Assembly: GCA_004764695.1 (NCBI GenBank)
Contig: SMSO01000025.1
Coordinates: 295,102-359,101, forward strand
DNA length: 64,000 bases
Direction: 5' to 3'
Source of the DNA: Schizochytrium sp. TIO01
Lineage: Eukaryota > Sar > Bigyra > Thraustochytrida > Thraustochytriidae
Part shown: piece by piece, positions 11,156 through 22,663 of the stretch
Position numbering within the stretch: position 1 is the first letter of the stretch
Layout of the letters: every line of letters starts with the position of its first letter
Program-made: the position numbers and the translations under genes
Notes under the pieces: generated by a model
Database searches by the model: none
What the model was told of the DNA's origin: nothing
The model's input: only the letters and a program-made list of their open reading frames with translations

Positions 11156-12181
11156 CTATTTGTGTGCTGAATACTCCTCGTCCCCATGCCCAAATTTGTG
11201 TATTTGGCAAAGAGAAACAACATCTTTAATTGCATCTCCCTGAACTGATTTAAGAAGTTGCGTTCCTCGGAAAGTCGCATCAGTTGCGTGATAACCTGCA
11301 CGTTTCTTGATGACTGGGCGCACACGTCCTCCATGCACAGCGCAAAACTGCTCTGGCTTCTGTCCAACAGTCATATGACGATTCGACATGTCTTTGTAAT
11401 GAAGTTTCATGCGCGTGTGCGTCATCTCTACACGTTGATTGTGATTACGATCATGACGAAGGCGCAAATCGTGCAACTTCTCATTTAATTTTGTAAGCTC
11501 AAACTCTTGACGCTCGGAAAGCTTGCGCCTGAGCACATTGCACTTGTGTTGGATTTGATGTTCATGGTGATCAACTTCTCGTGGTCGCTGTTGCGAAATA
11601 ATACGGCCTACAGCCTTGGCATCCTCGAAGCGATCAAGCTTTGAGAGATGTTTTTCGCTGTGCATCAAGTCAAGCAGTCCCTTGGTGTACCGTACACGCG
11701 GACGGTGCATGTTTCTGATATAGTTTTCAAGGTTTGCACGCTGCACCTCGTGAGCATGTTGAAGGTGGCCCAGTCTCGTTTGATTCACTTTTTCCAGATC
11801 ATCGGTCGAAGTTCGATATTGTTGCTGAAGTCCATGGTGAATTTTGCGCTTTGCATCGTCAAACTTTCTTCGTTCATCTGATTGATCCGAGTTTTGTTGC
11901 TCTAATTGAATAGTCAAAAACTCTTGTTGAATATTGTGCAGACGATCACGAACTTTGGCAGCGGCATCATAGTCTCTCACGGCCTCACATTCTTGTTTGG
12001 CGCCCTTCAGTTCCTCCTCGATTGTCGCAGTCAGAATAACAAGATCTCGCGTATCGATGCGATCTCCTTCCTCGACCCCAAAGAGTCCAAAGGCTTCTTT
12101 TAAGCTGTGAACATTGATAAGCTTTTTCCTATCAAGCTTCTTCTCGTTCGGATTGATGGCTAACTCATGCATAGTTGCCAT
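11156..12181 (-). CDS. Coiled-coil protein with UVR-like segment, function unknown
   Basis: 341 residues from the ATG at 12181. The frame stays open to about 12244, but only a TTG lies further upstream. A short N-terminal region (RIDTRDLVILTATIEEELKG) leads into a paired-helix segment at about 60-90 containing AVRDYDAAAKVRDRLHNIQQ, which resembles the UVR motif (acidic and 'A-A-x-x-R-D' pattern). Long charged coiled coil follows to about residue 280, with a central block PRVRYTKGLLDLMHSEKHLS. The C-terminal tail is basic and glycine-containing (HGGRVRPVIKKRAGYHATDA). No catalytic or membrane feature is visible. The architecture fits a structural or cytoskeletal protein of flagellates, but that is inference. 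An upstream exon cannot be excluded because the ATG has no clear strong context. Confidence 0.65.
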   Translation of the reverse strand: MATMHELAINPNEKKLDRKKLINVHSLKEAFGLFGVEEGDRIDTRDLVILTATIEEELKGAKQECEAVRDYDAAAKVRDRLHNIQQEFLTIQLEQQNSDQSDERRKFDDAKRKIHHGLQQQYRTSTDDLEKVNQTRLGHLQHAHEVQRANLENYIRNMHRPRVRYTKGLLDLMHSEKHLSKLDRFEDAKAVGRIISQQRPREVDHHEHQIQHKCNVLRRKLSERQEFELTKLNEKLHDLRLRHDRNHNQRVEMTHTRMKLHYKDMSNRHMTVGQKPEQFCAVHGGRVRPVIKKRAGYHATDATFRGTQLLKSVQGDAIKDVVSLCQIHKFGHGDEEYSAHK

Positions 12182-14159
12182 CCTGGGGTCAATGAGAATG
12201 GTGAGAATTGTCTTGTAATCGCAACGCCAAAGCGCACCGACCAAGTGATGAAATGAAATACCTCAATACCTTGAACACAGGTATTCAAAGCAAAAGCTGA
12301 GCAATTTACTTCGACAATGCTAGGCCCCTGCCCCAGCTTTGGTGAAGATATCGTAGCAGCGACCCTGCTTTCCTTCTGCTTGCGAAGTTGTCACAAAACT
12401 GAATGAACTTGTGTCAACAATGACAAACCTCACAAGGCTAATTCCCAAGAGTGCAATCTATCGAGTCATATCTACGAATGTATTTATTGTCGCACACAGC
12501 ACGTGCGCTTGCCATGGCGCGTTCACATTCAAGCGTCGGGAATTGCCAAAAGGAAGTACTCGTTCTCATCTATGGTGTGCATAAATACTTCTCAAATCGT
12601 ACCTTCAAATAAAATAGAAAAGTGGTGTTTTCTATATAAGATCTGAACTCCACAATTATGTTAGCGTCCTCCCAAGTGTCCTTGATTTGATTTGACTCCA
12701 TTAATATTTGGCCAAACTCTACGACACCATACAAATGTTCTATGACTTTTCGTGCCATGCACTGAACATTATTGTAATTCCAAAGGCTTTGATTGACCTC
12801 CAGAGACAGCAATAGGAAGACCATACAAAAAACAAAAACGCAATGCAAAGCTCATGTGCGATCCGTTGAGTGTCCGTTTCCTCCCTGATCGGGGGGCACT
12901 TTGTGAACATGTTAAAATAAATACTTTAAAGTTATAGTATTATTAACATAATTTAGTTAGACGGTACCTTTCCAAGATTTACTTTCTACCCCTCAGATAT
13001 ATCCGGTGAAGAAATACGTGCCAAGCCATCTCTCATAAGTTTTTATTGTCCTTGAGGCGCCCCCGGATACTATTTCCATTTGTGGCCGGCGGTGAGCGAG
13101 TGTGAAAGTCTTCGTCTCTGCCCCTGAGTCTGCTGTTAGCTCACATCATCTTGCATTATTGACGCTAGCTTCCCCGACTCGATACGCTCTGCAAGTTCCT
13201 TTTCCGCAGCTTTAACCCTCCTTTAATAGCCCTTTAAACTCCGTTTTACATAGGGTATATTGACTGTGCCTTCCAGCTCAGTTCAGGCATTTTCCAAGGG
13301 ACTTCCAAGGTGCTTTGAATGCTCTTTAGCAGGTCTTTTGTAGTGCTACTTTACCGGCCTTTGGGAGGTCCTGTCTGAGTTCGTCTTGGCTTCGCTTCTT
13401 CGTTCTGCGTGTGCATGAACGTACGCAGCAAGCAGTCAAACAGTTTAGCAAAGGACGCGCAGTCAGGCATTCCGACTGTGCACGGCCCATCGCGGCATGC
13501 TCTGGACCTTGAGGTATTTTCCTCTGGAAGACCCGCGCTGTTGACTTTACCAAAGCCAACCAGCTAGTGAGATTGCTCGGCAATTTCAAACTAGCTGCCG
13601 TAAGAATTGATCTGCAGATCAAGGACTCCGAAGCTTTCTGCTGGTTTGACTCTCGGGCACTAGATCCGAGGTGGCTGACTAAAACCAAAACACGCCACAT
13701 CAAGGCGGAGCTAGCCAGGGCCTTTGAGCAAACGTTTTCTGATCGTGAAGAGGGGTCTCAGGTTCGCCCGCCTTCACCTTTCGCGGAGGGGGCGGGCCCT
13801 GAGCTGCCACAGGTTGTTATATTAAGAGCCTTTCTTGACAAGCAAATCCTATTATTTTTTTAGGTATTGCGTGGAGAGAAAATCGTCGAGTCTAGAACCC
13901 TTGAATAATTTGTCTAGACGTAAGATACCTTCAGGGTCTGGTTCAAGCCCGTGGCTGAAGTACTTTGGATCATAGAGTATTTTTGGTCAGTGTGCTGCAT
14001 ATCTGCTTCGCAGTAGAAACTATCAAAGGAAAACTGGAGGGAAAGTTTTCTGAAAATCAAGAATTTACAAAATAATTCTAGGTTGCTGCGGAATAAACCG
14101 CTCCAAATCCTGGTGGCTTCATTTTCAGATTAGCCTTGTCTAACAACATAGGTAGCACC
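12182..14159. other. Promoter interval between divergent genes, with a possible gene relic
   Basis: Divergent promoters must lie here. Most is A/T-rich. The part from about 13100 to 13860 is more G/C-balanced. It contains an open frame without an ATG (13513-13863, plus strand) that looks protein-like, for example KANQLVRLLGNFKLAAVRID and CWFDSRALDPRWLTKTKTRH. Upstream of it another protein-like stretch lies in a different frame, so this may be a decayed gene or element fragment. I do not recognise the family. Confidence 0.4.
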
Positions 14160-17096
14160 ATGGGTACAGCAAAGAGCAAGCCAAAGACTGTCACGCCTTC
14201 ACAACCGGAAGAAGCTAAACCTGTAATTGATGAAATCAATAAGGAAAATGCAAATCTTAAGTCCGCGAGGGAGCAGCTTGAAAGGGCAAATTCGGAGCTC
14301 AGACACATTTTAGACCAAGCTAAGGAGGAGAACAGTCGCAAAATGCAAGAAATAGAATCGCATAAGACTAAAATTGCCAGTCTAACCGTAGAAATCAATC
14401 AGCTCAAGTCCGGCGAGGATGACTCATGGGAAGTCACGGGTGCACCGTATCTTAGACCAATGCGTTCGGTTAGGCCAACTGAAAAACGTGTCTCTGGCCC
14501 TACTGAAGATAATTTTCGCATGAACAAGCACAATATCAGCAAACGACTATCTCAAGCTTTGTCGAGCAGTCTTGCAAGTAGTAGTGCAAGCGCAGCAAGC
14601 AGTTTTGGAGGTACAAAGTCCCCTAATGATACTTATAATCGAGGTCCATCCAGAATTGCAAAACAGCTAAATCTTCACCTGCGTGGCAAAAAGAACAAGG
14701 AGATTATTGCGGGCCGTAGCATTGATTTGAATACAGATGCTGACATCAGTGGGGCAAATGGACCTAGTGCAGTCCACCACTTGCCCCGAGGTGGTGTCTA
14801 CGTTTATACTAAAGCAGGCCCTGTACAATTCGGTATTCCTCCTGAGACAGTGAAGGACAGTATGAATCTTGGTCTGGAAGTACCAACACTTTTCGTAGTC
14901 CCTCGTGAGCGTTTCAATATGCAAGCTGGCATCAACGTAAGCGAAATCGAATTCCCTGCCTTTTTTAACTTCTTCGTGCGGAGACGCCAGATGACGCTGA
15001 TCACATATCAAGACTGCTCAGACGATCTCTATACGATCATGAAGGAGGCTCTAGATGGTCCGAATGAGGACCAACTATATATCAATGAGGAGTATTCACG
15101 ATTTGCCCCTGAAGAAATTATGCAGGCGCGGCCAGACCACATGAAGGAAATGGCATATTTCTGTGAACCACGTCCTGGAACTCCAGCCATCAAGATCCCA
15201 AATTTAATTAAATTTGCGTTTTTCAATGCGTTAGGAGAGTGCAGGTTAGACAATGGAGTGGTCATCAAAGATGAAGCATTTGGATTTACCGTATTACAAG
15301 ATGACATGATCATTGCGGCAATTTCTGATGATGAAGCGAGTAGTTGCTATTTCCCAGGCACAGACCCAACAACTGCTGTTGCTCGAACGCCCCCCAACTT
15401 TGGTTGTATAGATGAGCAAGAAATGGGCACTCAAGAACCTGTTCGGCAGCCCTCGTCCGAATCGTTCACGATTCCCCGCTTCGGTATGACAATATTAGGC
15501 AATTCTCATGGTTTTGATGCACTTGGGTCGACATCGGGATTTGTCATTTGGATTAACGGGCAGGGTATTATGGTGGATCCTCCTCCTCATAGCGGTGAAT
15601 TTCTGAAGATGAATGGTATCCAGCCGAAGCTCATTACGGCAACTATTCTCACGCATTGCCACGCGGACCATGATGCTGGAACTATCCAGAAGGTTATTAC
15701 GGAGGATAAGGTAACGCTTATGACAACCAAGACAATCTTTCAGTCGTTGTTGCGAAAGTATGCTGGTGTAGCTGGGCTTGGTACCGACTTTCTACGCCAG
15801 CTAGTCAACTTTCGTCCTGTGTTTGTGGAAGAGCCCACGTATTGGGGTGGTGCCTCTTTTCGCTTTTTTTATTCCTTGCATGCCATCCCATGTGTAGGGT
15901 TTGAGGTGAACTTTGAGGGAAAGAGTTTAGTCTACTCTGCAGATACATTTTTTGACCCGGAAGGACTAGAGAAAATGCATGAACGAGGCATCTTAAGTCG
16001 AGCAAGATGTGATGCGCTGCTGAACTTTCCTTTTCATTGCAATCTAGTATTACATGAGGCTGGTGTACCGCCAATTCATACTCCTCTGACAGCTTTCGCT
16101 AAGTTGCCAGACGATCATCGCAAAAATATTCAACTCATCCACATTGGCAACAAGGATCAACCAAATGCGCTTGCTGCTGGCCTCAGCGTCTCTCAGCCTG
16201 GTCTTGAGAATACCGCTATATTGATTCCAAATTCAGATGCACAGGACACATTGCGTTTTATGCAGCTGATTGCAGGTGTAGATATTTTCAAGGGCTTTCC
16301 GATCCCTCAAGCCCTTGAGCTCTTGCTCATGTCAGCCAATGTTGATTATGAGCCCGGTCAAATCATTGCTGCTAAAGGTACACCTGGTGATAAGTTTATG
16401 GTGATCATGAGCGGCGAGGCCTCGGTGTCTTTTGGAAATACCAAGAAGTTTTTCAAAGTTGGAGATTATTTGGGTGAAATCTCGGTCATTACTGGAGAGG
16501 ACCGCACTGCTACGATTGTAGCCGAGACTCAGTGTACCATTGTGGAAGTGGACAAATATGCATTTCATTATTTCCTAATGAAGGACAAAAAGTTATACAC
16601 CAAGATGGAGTGCTTGGTGCGTAGTCGAATGGATGGTAGTTGGCACGCCATTGCACGTAACTCGTTACTACGAAGACTTTCTGCAGCACAGAAGACAAGC
16701 CTGCAGGCCTTTTTACATAGACGGCAGTTTAACCGGGGTGACGACGTTTGGAAGAAGGGTAGTACTGGTCATGGAGCAGTGCTAATTCTTTCTGGAGATT
16801 TTGTGTTCGAAGAAGTACACAACGCAGACCCTTATGAACTTCTTACAGCAACTCGTCATCCTCACCAAAAGCGCTTTGACCAAGATATGGATTCGTTCGC
16901 CTTTGAGCCTCTCTCTACAGGTGCCTTTATTTGTGATTTGTATGCAATGACTACTAATGCTGAGCTGACAGTTACGCTCAAGTGTGACTCTGATGAGGGT
17001 GTATTGTTTTACATTACGCAAGAGAATGTACTCGGGTTTCTGGACGCTAATCCAATGACCCTTCTCACTTTACTGAAAACCATCGTCATTTTATAA
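14160..17096 (+). CDS. Metallo-beta-lactamase-fold cyclic-nucleotide phosphodiesterase with two cNMP-binding domains (GbpA/GbpB type)
   Basis: 978 residues from the ATG at 14160, in an ideal CACCATGG context; the in-frame TTG further upstream is not preferred. Layout: N-terminal coiled coil (about 25-85), serine-rich linker, a metallo-beta-lactamase fold (about 440-700), then two cyclic-nucleotide-binding domains (about 715-810 and 835-975). The metal site HCHADHD is at 499-505, followed by H574 and D595. The first cNMP domain has an intact phosphate cassette (LGEISVITGEDRTATI at 771-786, with E773 and R782). The second lacks the Glu/Arg pair and may not bind ligand in the usual way. The same order of domains is known from the Dictyostelium cGMP-stimulated cGMP phosphodiesterases GbpA/PdeD and GbpB. 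The N-terminus MGTAKSKPK fits an N-myristoylation signal (Gly2, Ser6, basic tail), suggesting membrane attachment. Whether cAMP or cGMP is hydrolysed cannot be told from the sequence. Confidence 0.8.
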   Translation: MGTAKSKPKTVTPSQPEEAKPVIDEINKENANLKSAREQLERANSELRHILDQAKEENSRKMQEIESHKTKIASLTVEINQLKSGEDDSWEVTGAPYLRPMRSVRPTEKRVSGPTEDNFRMNKHNISKRLSQALSSSLASSSASAASSFGGTKSPNDTYNRGPSRIAKQLNLHLRGKKNKEIIAGRSIDLNTDADISGANGPSAVHHLPRGGVYVYTKAGPVQFGIPPETVKDSMNLGLEVPTLFVVPRERFNMQAGINVSEIEFPAFFNFFVRRRQMTLITYQDCSDDLYTIMKEALDGPNEDQLYINEEYSRFAPEEIMQARPDHMKEMAYFCEPRPGTPAIKIPNLIKFAFFNALGECRLDNGVVIKDEAFGFTVLQDDMIIAAISDDEASSCYFPGTDPTTAVARTPPNFGCIDEQEMGTQEPVRQPSSESFTIPRFGMTILGNSHGFDALGSTSGFVIWINGQGIMVDPPPHSGEFLKMNGIQPKLITATILTHCHADHDAGTIQKVITEDKVTLMTTKTIFQSLLRKYAGVAGLGTDFLRQLVNFRPVFVEEPTYWGGASFRFFYSLHAIPCVGFEVNFEGKSLVYSADTFFDPEGLEKMHERGILSRARCDALLNFPFHCNLVLHEAGVPPIHTPLTAFAKLPDDHRKNIQLIHIGNKDQPNALAAGLSVSQPGLENTAILIPNSDAQDTLRFMQLIAGVDIFKGFPIPQALELLLMSANVDYEPGQIIAAKGTPGDKFMVIMSGEASVSFGNTKKFFKVGDYLGEISVITGEDRTATIVAETQCTIVEVDKYAFHYFLMKDKKLYTKMECLVRSRMDGSWHAIARNSLLRRLSAAQKTSLQAFLHRRQFNRGDDVWKKGSTGHGAVLILSGDFVFEEVHNADPYELLTATRHPHQKRFDQDMDSFAFEPLSTGAFICDLYAMTTNAELTVTLKCDSDEGVLFYITQENVLGFLDANPMTLLTLLKTIVIL

Positions 17097-18743
17097 GACA
17101 AGAGAGTCTATCTCTCCGAGTTCCTAAGAAAGCAGCAACATTGCACAATCGTACAATCCGTATTTCGAGAGACCGATTGACATTCTCCCCACAAGAAAAT
17201 TATAAACAAAACGTTTGTTGACTTCAAACAAATACAAGCGAGAGGGGCTCGACTTTTGTGTGCTTTGTCCTTGGAAACTTACTTTTGTTTTGTAGTTATG
17301 CAATCTGCTCATAGTCTACTGCAATTTGCATCATCTTGAAATCGATAGTCTTGACAAGCAACATATCAAGCATTGACGAGACATATATCCTGCTGTTATT
17401 TCGTTTTATCTGTGAGCGCGCCATGCACAACAGATTAGCTTCTCGCTCTCATTTATAGATCAACCTTATGTGTAGAATTCTTATCTTTCATTTGTTTCAA
17501 GCCTCCCGCTAATATTGTTTGCAACCTGTTCTCTGTAGGTCTAGTCAGCACCATGTTATGTCAGTCTGAGCATAGCACTTGAATGATTATAGCCAACTCT
17601 GTACCTGTGAAGAGAGCAAACATTAAGGTTAATATCAGTTATAATGCTTAGCATCCATTAATCATCTGGTTGAAAAAATAAACGCAAGAAGCATGATTGA
17701 ATTTGCTTGCCTGTCTACTTTCGCAACAACTTCCCTTGAAGAAACGACTGATGAGAAATTAAAAAAGATTTGGAAATACATATATATTCTTTTAATACAT
17801 TCAGACACTGTTAATTAGAAAGGAAATTAGATAATAGGTTACCTCTCTCACATAGAAAACTTCACATTCGCTTTATTATGTTCTAAAACTATTCTGCTTG
17901 TAAGAATATGCTAACGAAGCAGATAACACATGTAGAAGTCATCTCGTGAACAAGGGACAGTGCCAGATTGATTCAAGTCTAACGCCGTTTTAAAATTTGA
18001 GAAAGGAAAATGCAAGTGTTTCATTGGCAATTTTATTGCCTCATAAAGCATTCCAAAATGACCTTATTCCAAGATGACTTTGTGGCTAGTTCTTGATAGC
18101 AGAATTGCCAGGGAGATGAAGGGTAGTGCAAGTGATTCGAGTTCCCCCCTGGTATGTAAAATCAGATAATCGGAAAACTTTCATACTTGCTTGCTGATTT
18201 CAACCAAATTGTCAACTTTCTTTTCTTAGGTCACGAGAGTGGATGGCAGAATAAAAGTGCTGCCTAACTCACACGAAAAGGGGGTTTCCGATGCTTACAA
18301 GGAATCAAAACAAAGCTAACTAGCTCTTGCTAGCGACCTTGGAAAAAATTTACAATCTGAAAGAAAGCCAGCAGGATAATATACATGATTGTGAGTTTAG
18401 ATCTGCTCCATGTAGCCCATCGTTTAGGCTAGTATTTTTCAAGTCTAAAATTGATACTGAGATTGCGCCCGTTGTTGAATGCGTTGAGCTTATTGCTCCC
18501 GATAGCCAGCACAACAACGATTGCTGGTGTCGCGGAGCCCGATGAATATTGATTGACACATTTCAACCTACACAGTGGATATTTGAAAGACGCCACTGCT
18601 CTTCGCTCAAAGACACGCTGCTTCACAAAGTAGTTCTGGTTCTTAATTCCTTTCTATGATAAAAGTGCCAAATCCAAAGAGAAAACTTTCTGCAAAGCTA
18701 CATTAGATTAGCGTGAGTGGCAGAAAGATCATGATAATTCCTT
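17097..18743. other. Gene-free convergent interval
   Basis: A/T-rich sequence between two convergent genes. The open frame at 18327-18545 starts with TTG and has no recognisable domain. No repeat, RNA gene or clear promoter was recognised. Confidence 0.55.
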
Positions 18744-20165
18744 TCAGGGCTTCCTCTCGCCAGCTGACGAAGATCGGCTACCCCGCGGAAGTCTCGGCGT
18801 AGAGTTCGCGCTCGCGAAGAGCATACCTGCGCTCTCATCGTCTTCCTCATCCATCTCGGTGTCAATATCTCCTTCCGATATACGTGAAAGTCGATCAGAG
18901 GACGTGGCTCCTACGCCTGCATTCCTCATGCGATAGTATGATGGCGGGTCAAGGCGATAGTCTTCATGTCCCGCAAGCAGTGCTTCCACATTGCAAACCG
19001 TCGCGAGTACGAGCGTAATAGCCCCAAACGCTACCAGCAGTACATGAAGCGCTGCCGGCTCTGGTGCAACTTGGCATGCACTTCGTCTCATGGCTTCTGA
19101 GCCACCTAGACCCCATGCCAGACTCGTCAGAGCCATAATTACGACCGCCGCTAGCGCAGCTCTCCTCCGGGCCCAACCACACCTCACGACTGCCGTTGCC
19201 ACCAGTGCATAGACCACAAATAGCCCTGATGCCACGCACATATATACCCTCCTTTCCCGAAGGCACTCAGATTCACTAAGCGGTCCCAAGATTTCACCAG
19301 CCATTGAGGCCCCGGACTGGGAAGATTTTGACCCGGCTGCCAAGTATTCGTCAGTATCGTCTCCCCATTCGGCTGCCGTAAGCGCGATTGCGGCAAATGC
19401 TGTGAGATAGATTGGGCCGAGAGCAAGCACGGCTCTGCGGTTTCGGGGCGTCCAGCAAAGGCAGCGGAGGTAGTAGAGCAGGACGGAGTCCATGGGAGCG
19501 TCGGGCGGCTTCCCAAGTTCAAGATCCACGGCGAAGGCTACCACAAGGATACCTCCGCTCAAAACCGATGCAAGGACTCCAAGCCAAGCAAGGGCCACGA
19601 GAACACCGGCCCAAGCAGCAGTACCACGTCGAGCGACGCCGACAATGCCGAGGATAATACCGAGAGCGGAGCCTAGTAAGCCGAGGCCCATTGATGAGGC
19701 AGGAACGGGCTTGTGACGACGAGATGCAAGAAGAGGCTCAGCAGCTCGACATGAAGCAACACGAGATACAACAAGTGCTTGGAGGGCGAGAGCCAAAGCT
19801 TGCGCTGCGGCAGCGCCGGCACCACCACCATCGTGGAGGTCGTGGAGGTCCTGACGAGATCGGGCAGAACTGGCAGGTTTTTGCACAGACCCAGAATCCT
19901 TGGGACTTGACGACGGAGAAGCCAAGGATGGCGTAGGCAGTGACGTGGACGGAGACAATGAAGACGGATGATTAGTAGAGACAAGTTCCAGAGCAGTCGG
20001 GGTCGGCGTTGGTAAGGTTGGCGATGGCGTTGGAGCAGGTGCCGGAGGGTCGTGGGCAGCTAAAAGCGCCATTAACGAGGCTGCCAGCTCGCAGGCCGCC
20101 AGGAGCGAGCAGATGATAACGCAGGCAGCCAACAAGGGGCGCCTGGAGAGGGCACGCATCGACAT
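18744..20165 (-). CDS. Multi-pass membrane protein, family not recognised
   Basis: 473 residues from the ATG at 20165; the upstream in-frame codon is only GTG. There is an N-terminal signal anchor (about 9-36, LLAACVIICSLLAACELAAS). A long Pro/Ser/Thr-rich extracytosolic-type loop (about 40-110) and an Ala/Gly-rich stretch follow. Then come about six further hydrophobic segments, including MGLGLLGSALGIILGIVGVA, AWAGVLVALAWLGVLASVLS, LALGPIYLTAFAAIALTAAE, a VYMCVASGLFVVYALVATAV segment and LHVLLVAFGAITLVLATVCN. The tail is acidic and serine-rich (DTEMDEEDDESAG) and probably cytosolic. About seven membrane spans are seen, but there is no receptor or transporter motif. Base composition is visibly richer in G and C than the flanks, as expected for an Ala/Leu/Gly-rich protein. 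Function is unknown. Confidence 0.65.
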   Translation of the reverse strand: MSMRALSRRPLLAACVIICSLLAACELAASLMALLAAHDPPAPAPTPSPTLPTPTPTALELVSTNHPSSLSPSTSLPTPSLASPSSSPKDSGSVQKPASSARSRQDLHDLHDGGGAGAAAAQALALALQALVVSRVASCRAAEPLLASRRHKPVPASSMGLGLLGSALGIILGIVGVARRGTAAWAGVLVALAWLGVLASVLSGGILVVAFAVDLELGKPPDAPMDSVLLYYLRCLCWTPRNRRAVLALGPIYLTAFAAIALTAAEWGDDTDEYLAAGSKSSQSGASMAGEILGPLSESECLRERRVYMCVASGLFVVYALVATAVVRCGWARRRAALAAVVIMALTSLAWGLGGSEAMRRSACQVAPEPAALHVLLVAFGAITLVLATVCNVEALLAGHEDYRLDPPSYYRMRNAGVGATSSDRLSRISEGDIDTEMDEEDDESAGMLFASANSTPRLPRGSRSSSAGERKP

Positions 20166-22663
20166 AGTGCACACGGGGACTACGCCCGCTGTGCTGCACA
20201 GCCGTGAGCTTGTCTCCTCCTCCTCCTCTTTGATGTAGTGGTACTATTTTCTTGTTTTCTTTGCTTCTTTTTTTGGTTGAAGCTTTTCTATTATTATTAC
20301 TTTAGTTTTAGTTTATTTTCAATATTTTGTTCTAAAAACGATTTTCTTCGCAGCACTTTGAAGGAATCAAACTGGGAAACTAAATTCTTGGAGAAACATC
20401 GAGCGCCTCCTTAAATGTTGAAACAGCAAGGCTGCATTTGGAACTACGCTTATTTAGTCCTTTATTCATGAGTCTATGAGGAAAACAACCCTTTGCTTTC
20501 TCACATGTGAGGTCTTGCTGTTTAATGAGATAGAACCAAACCGAATAGAGACCCTCACAATCCAATTTGGGATTACTATCGCACTACTCAGATCCCAAAT
20601 TATCTAAATCGAAATTTCAACGAACTAGTATATATATATGCTAAACAAACGATAATTTTGATTTCTTGTTTTTAAAATTGAAAGTTACATTTTAATGTAA
20701 GATAATAATAATGATAAAAAGTCTGTCTCACTCTATTCTGAAGTCTGTTTGCCTTTTTCCCCACAACACGATACTCAAGTCTTATATTGAATTCCAAATG
20801 AAAGTTGTATAATAGATATTATGCGGGTTTGGCGTAATAGACTTGGGTGATCAACGAACGTTCTCCCATTTGACAATGCGGACTCCAAGCCGCTTCCTGC
20901 TGCAAACTGTAGCACCGCACATAATACCAACAATATGAGCCGTATAAAGAGATTAACAGATAAGCAATAACCTTTTATTAAAAAATAAATGTCGTCGACA
21001 AGAAGTTTTCAGGATCTGAGGAGTAATCAATCATATTGCAAGATTGACAAGCTCATTCTTGAATTATGATTTAACCTAGAAGACGATACAGAAACACTAG
21101 TTGAAGGCAATTTTTTAGACTAAAGTAACTTATTTTGCCTTTGTGATATCTCCTTCTGAGCAGTTTCAACCGAAGAGTGCTAACCTCCTAATACCAAATC
21201 ATGTTTCATGAATACAGCAAGATCACGGTCGGATGCCTTAAACTGATTCGCCTTAAGATTCCTTTTCAACGATCGATTATACATCAAACAACTCGGAGAC
21301 AATTAGTGCTAGCTAACAGGGTTGGCGCCTTGCAGAAACGGGATGATTAGCGTGGTTGTTACTCCATACTAGAAGTTAGCATTTACCAAACTAAAAGCTT
21401 CCCCCAGAAGAATGAGAGTTAGAGTTTTCGAGTGCATTGCAGAGAGTCCTATGACGAGTAGAATGGCTGATGCTATGTGTAAGCAATCTACTGACCCTAA
21501 AATTCAATACCAGAATCTACATCATGATCTTAAGCGTGCCATACGAATATTCCAAAGGCTAGGTGCCTGTGTAGGTTCTCGATCAAAATTTTGGTTCTGG
21601 TTAGCTGTATACACAAGTACTATGTGTATGTAAGTGTATGTGTCCAGCACAGGTTCGTGAATGCATTCTTTTAAAGTTTCTCTTAGTTTATTAGAGTATT
21701 ATCAAGGACTTTTGCAGGAGCATATTCAATTGATCGTCTCAGACTGCCTCTAGGTTCATGGTCAAAGAGGTAAGAGGCACTCTAATTGCTTGCTCTAGTC
21801 GAGAGATTCTACTAAGGTAGGTATATAAAGCATCTACAGTCTATCATATTGTTTCTCCTTGACTGTTTTATAGTACGGGCTCCAGTCATTAAAATTATTG
21901 CTGTTTTTCGTCAAAAACTGGGATATCGATTTATCTTAATCGCCTCAGCGTCAGGCATGTTAAAAAGCATACATGAGCTCTCTTGTATTCATCACGATTA
22001 TTTGTGGAGCTCGAAAATGCCTTCAAAAAGGTAAGACACTTTCTACAATTTTTGCCCGAAACTCAATGAATAAGATTTGTGCATCAGCAAACAACCAAAG
22101 AACCATAAATCCTTAAATATGGGACACTTATACATAATAAAACGAACTTGTGCGCATTGTTTCAGGAATTGAAACCCGAAAATCTGTTGATCTCCAGTTT
22201 CAATGCAAGTAAAGGGGCTAGTTATCCAAAAGAATTTCAACTGTTCGTATATAGCCAAAAGTTTAATTATATGTTCTCTCTCGGGTGAGTTCCGCGCTCT
22301 GCAGTTCAAAGCATCGCCTTGAATCAACCTCCTTTAGTGCCACACTGTCATCAAATCATTTAGTCTAAACATTAACAGTGCAACCCTCAAAACCTCACAA
22401 GAGAAAGAATCGAAAAGAATAAAACATTTTTTGTGATTACGATTTGGAAAGAAATACTTTGGTCATTGGAAAACTTGGATTTGAAGTTGTCGAGGAAAAC
22501 TAAACAGAGACGACGCTCTATATCGCATTAATTAGCTCCCCACGCAAGCCGCGGGGCTTGATGGAACTAAATCGTGCGGGGTCTACTTTGTTTTGGAGAC
22601 ATCTTTGAAATCTATTGAAAACAAAGCCCTTCGGGAAAGCCCTCATCCTTGACGTCTCAACTG
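20166..22663. other. Gene-free A/T-rich divergent interval
   Basis: Divergent promoter region of about 2.5 kb. T- and A-rich tracts lie near 20220-20330 and 20620-20720. No ORF with protein-like composition over 75 codons was seen, and no repeat or RNA gene was recognised. Confidence 0.55.

Noticed and set aside
13925-13990. GGTTCAAGCCC resembling a tRNA T-loop
   Set aside because: The flanking bases do not pair into a T stem, and no A box or acceptor stem lies upstream.
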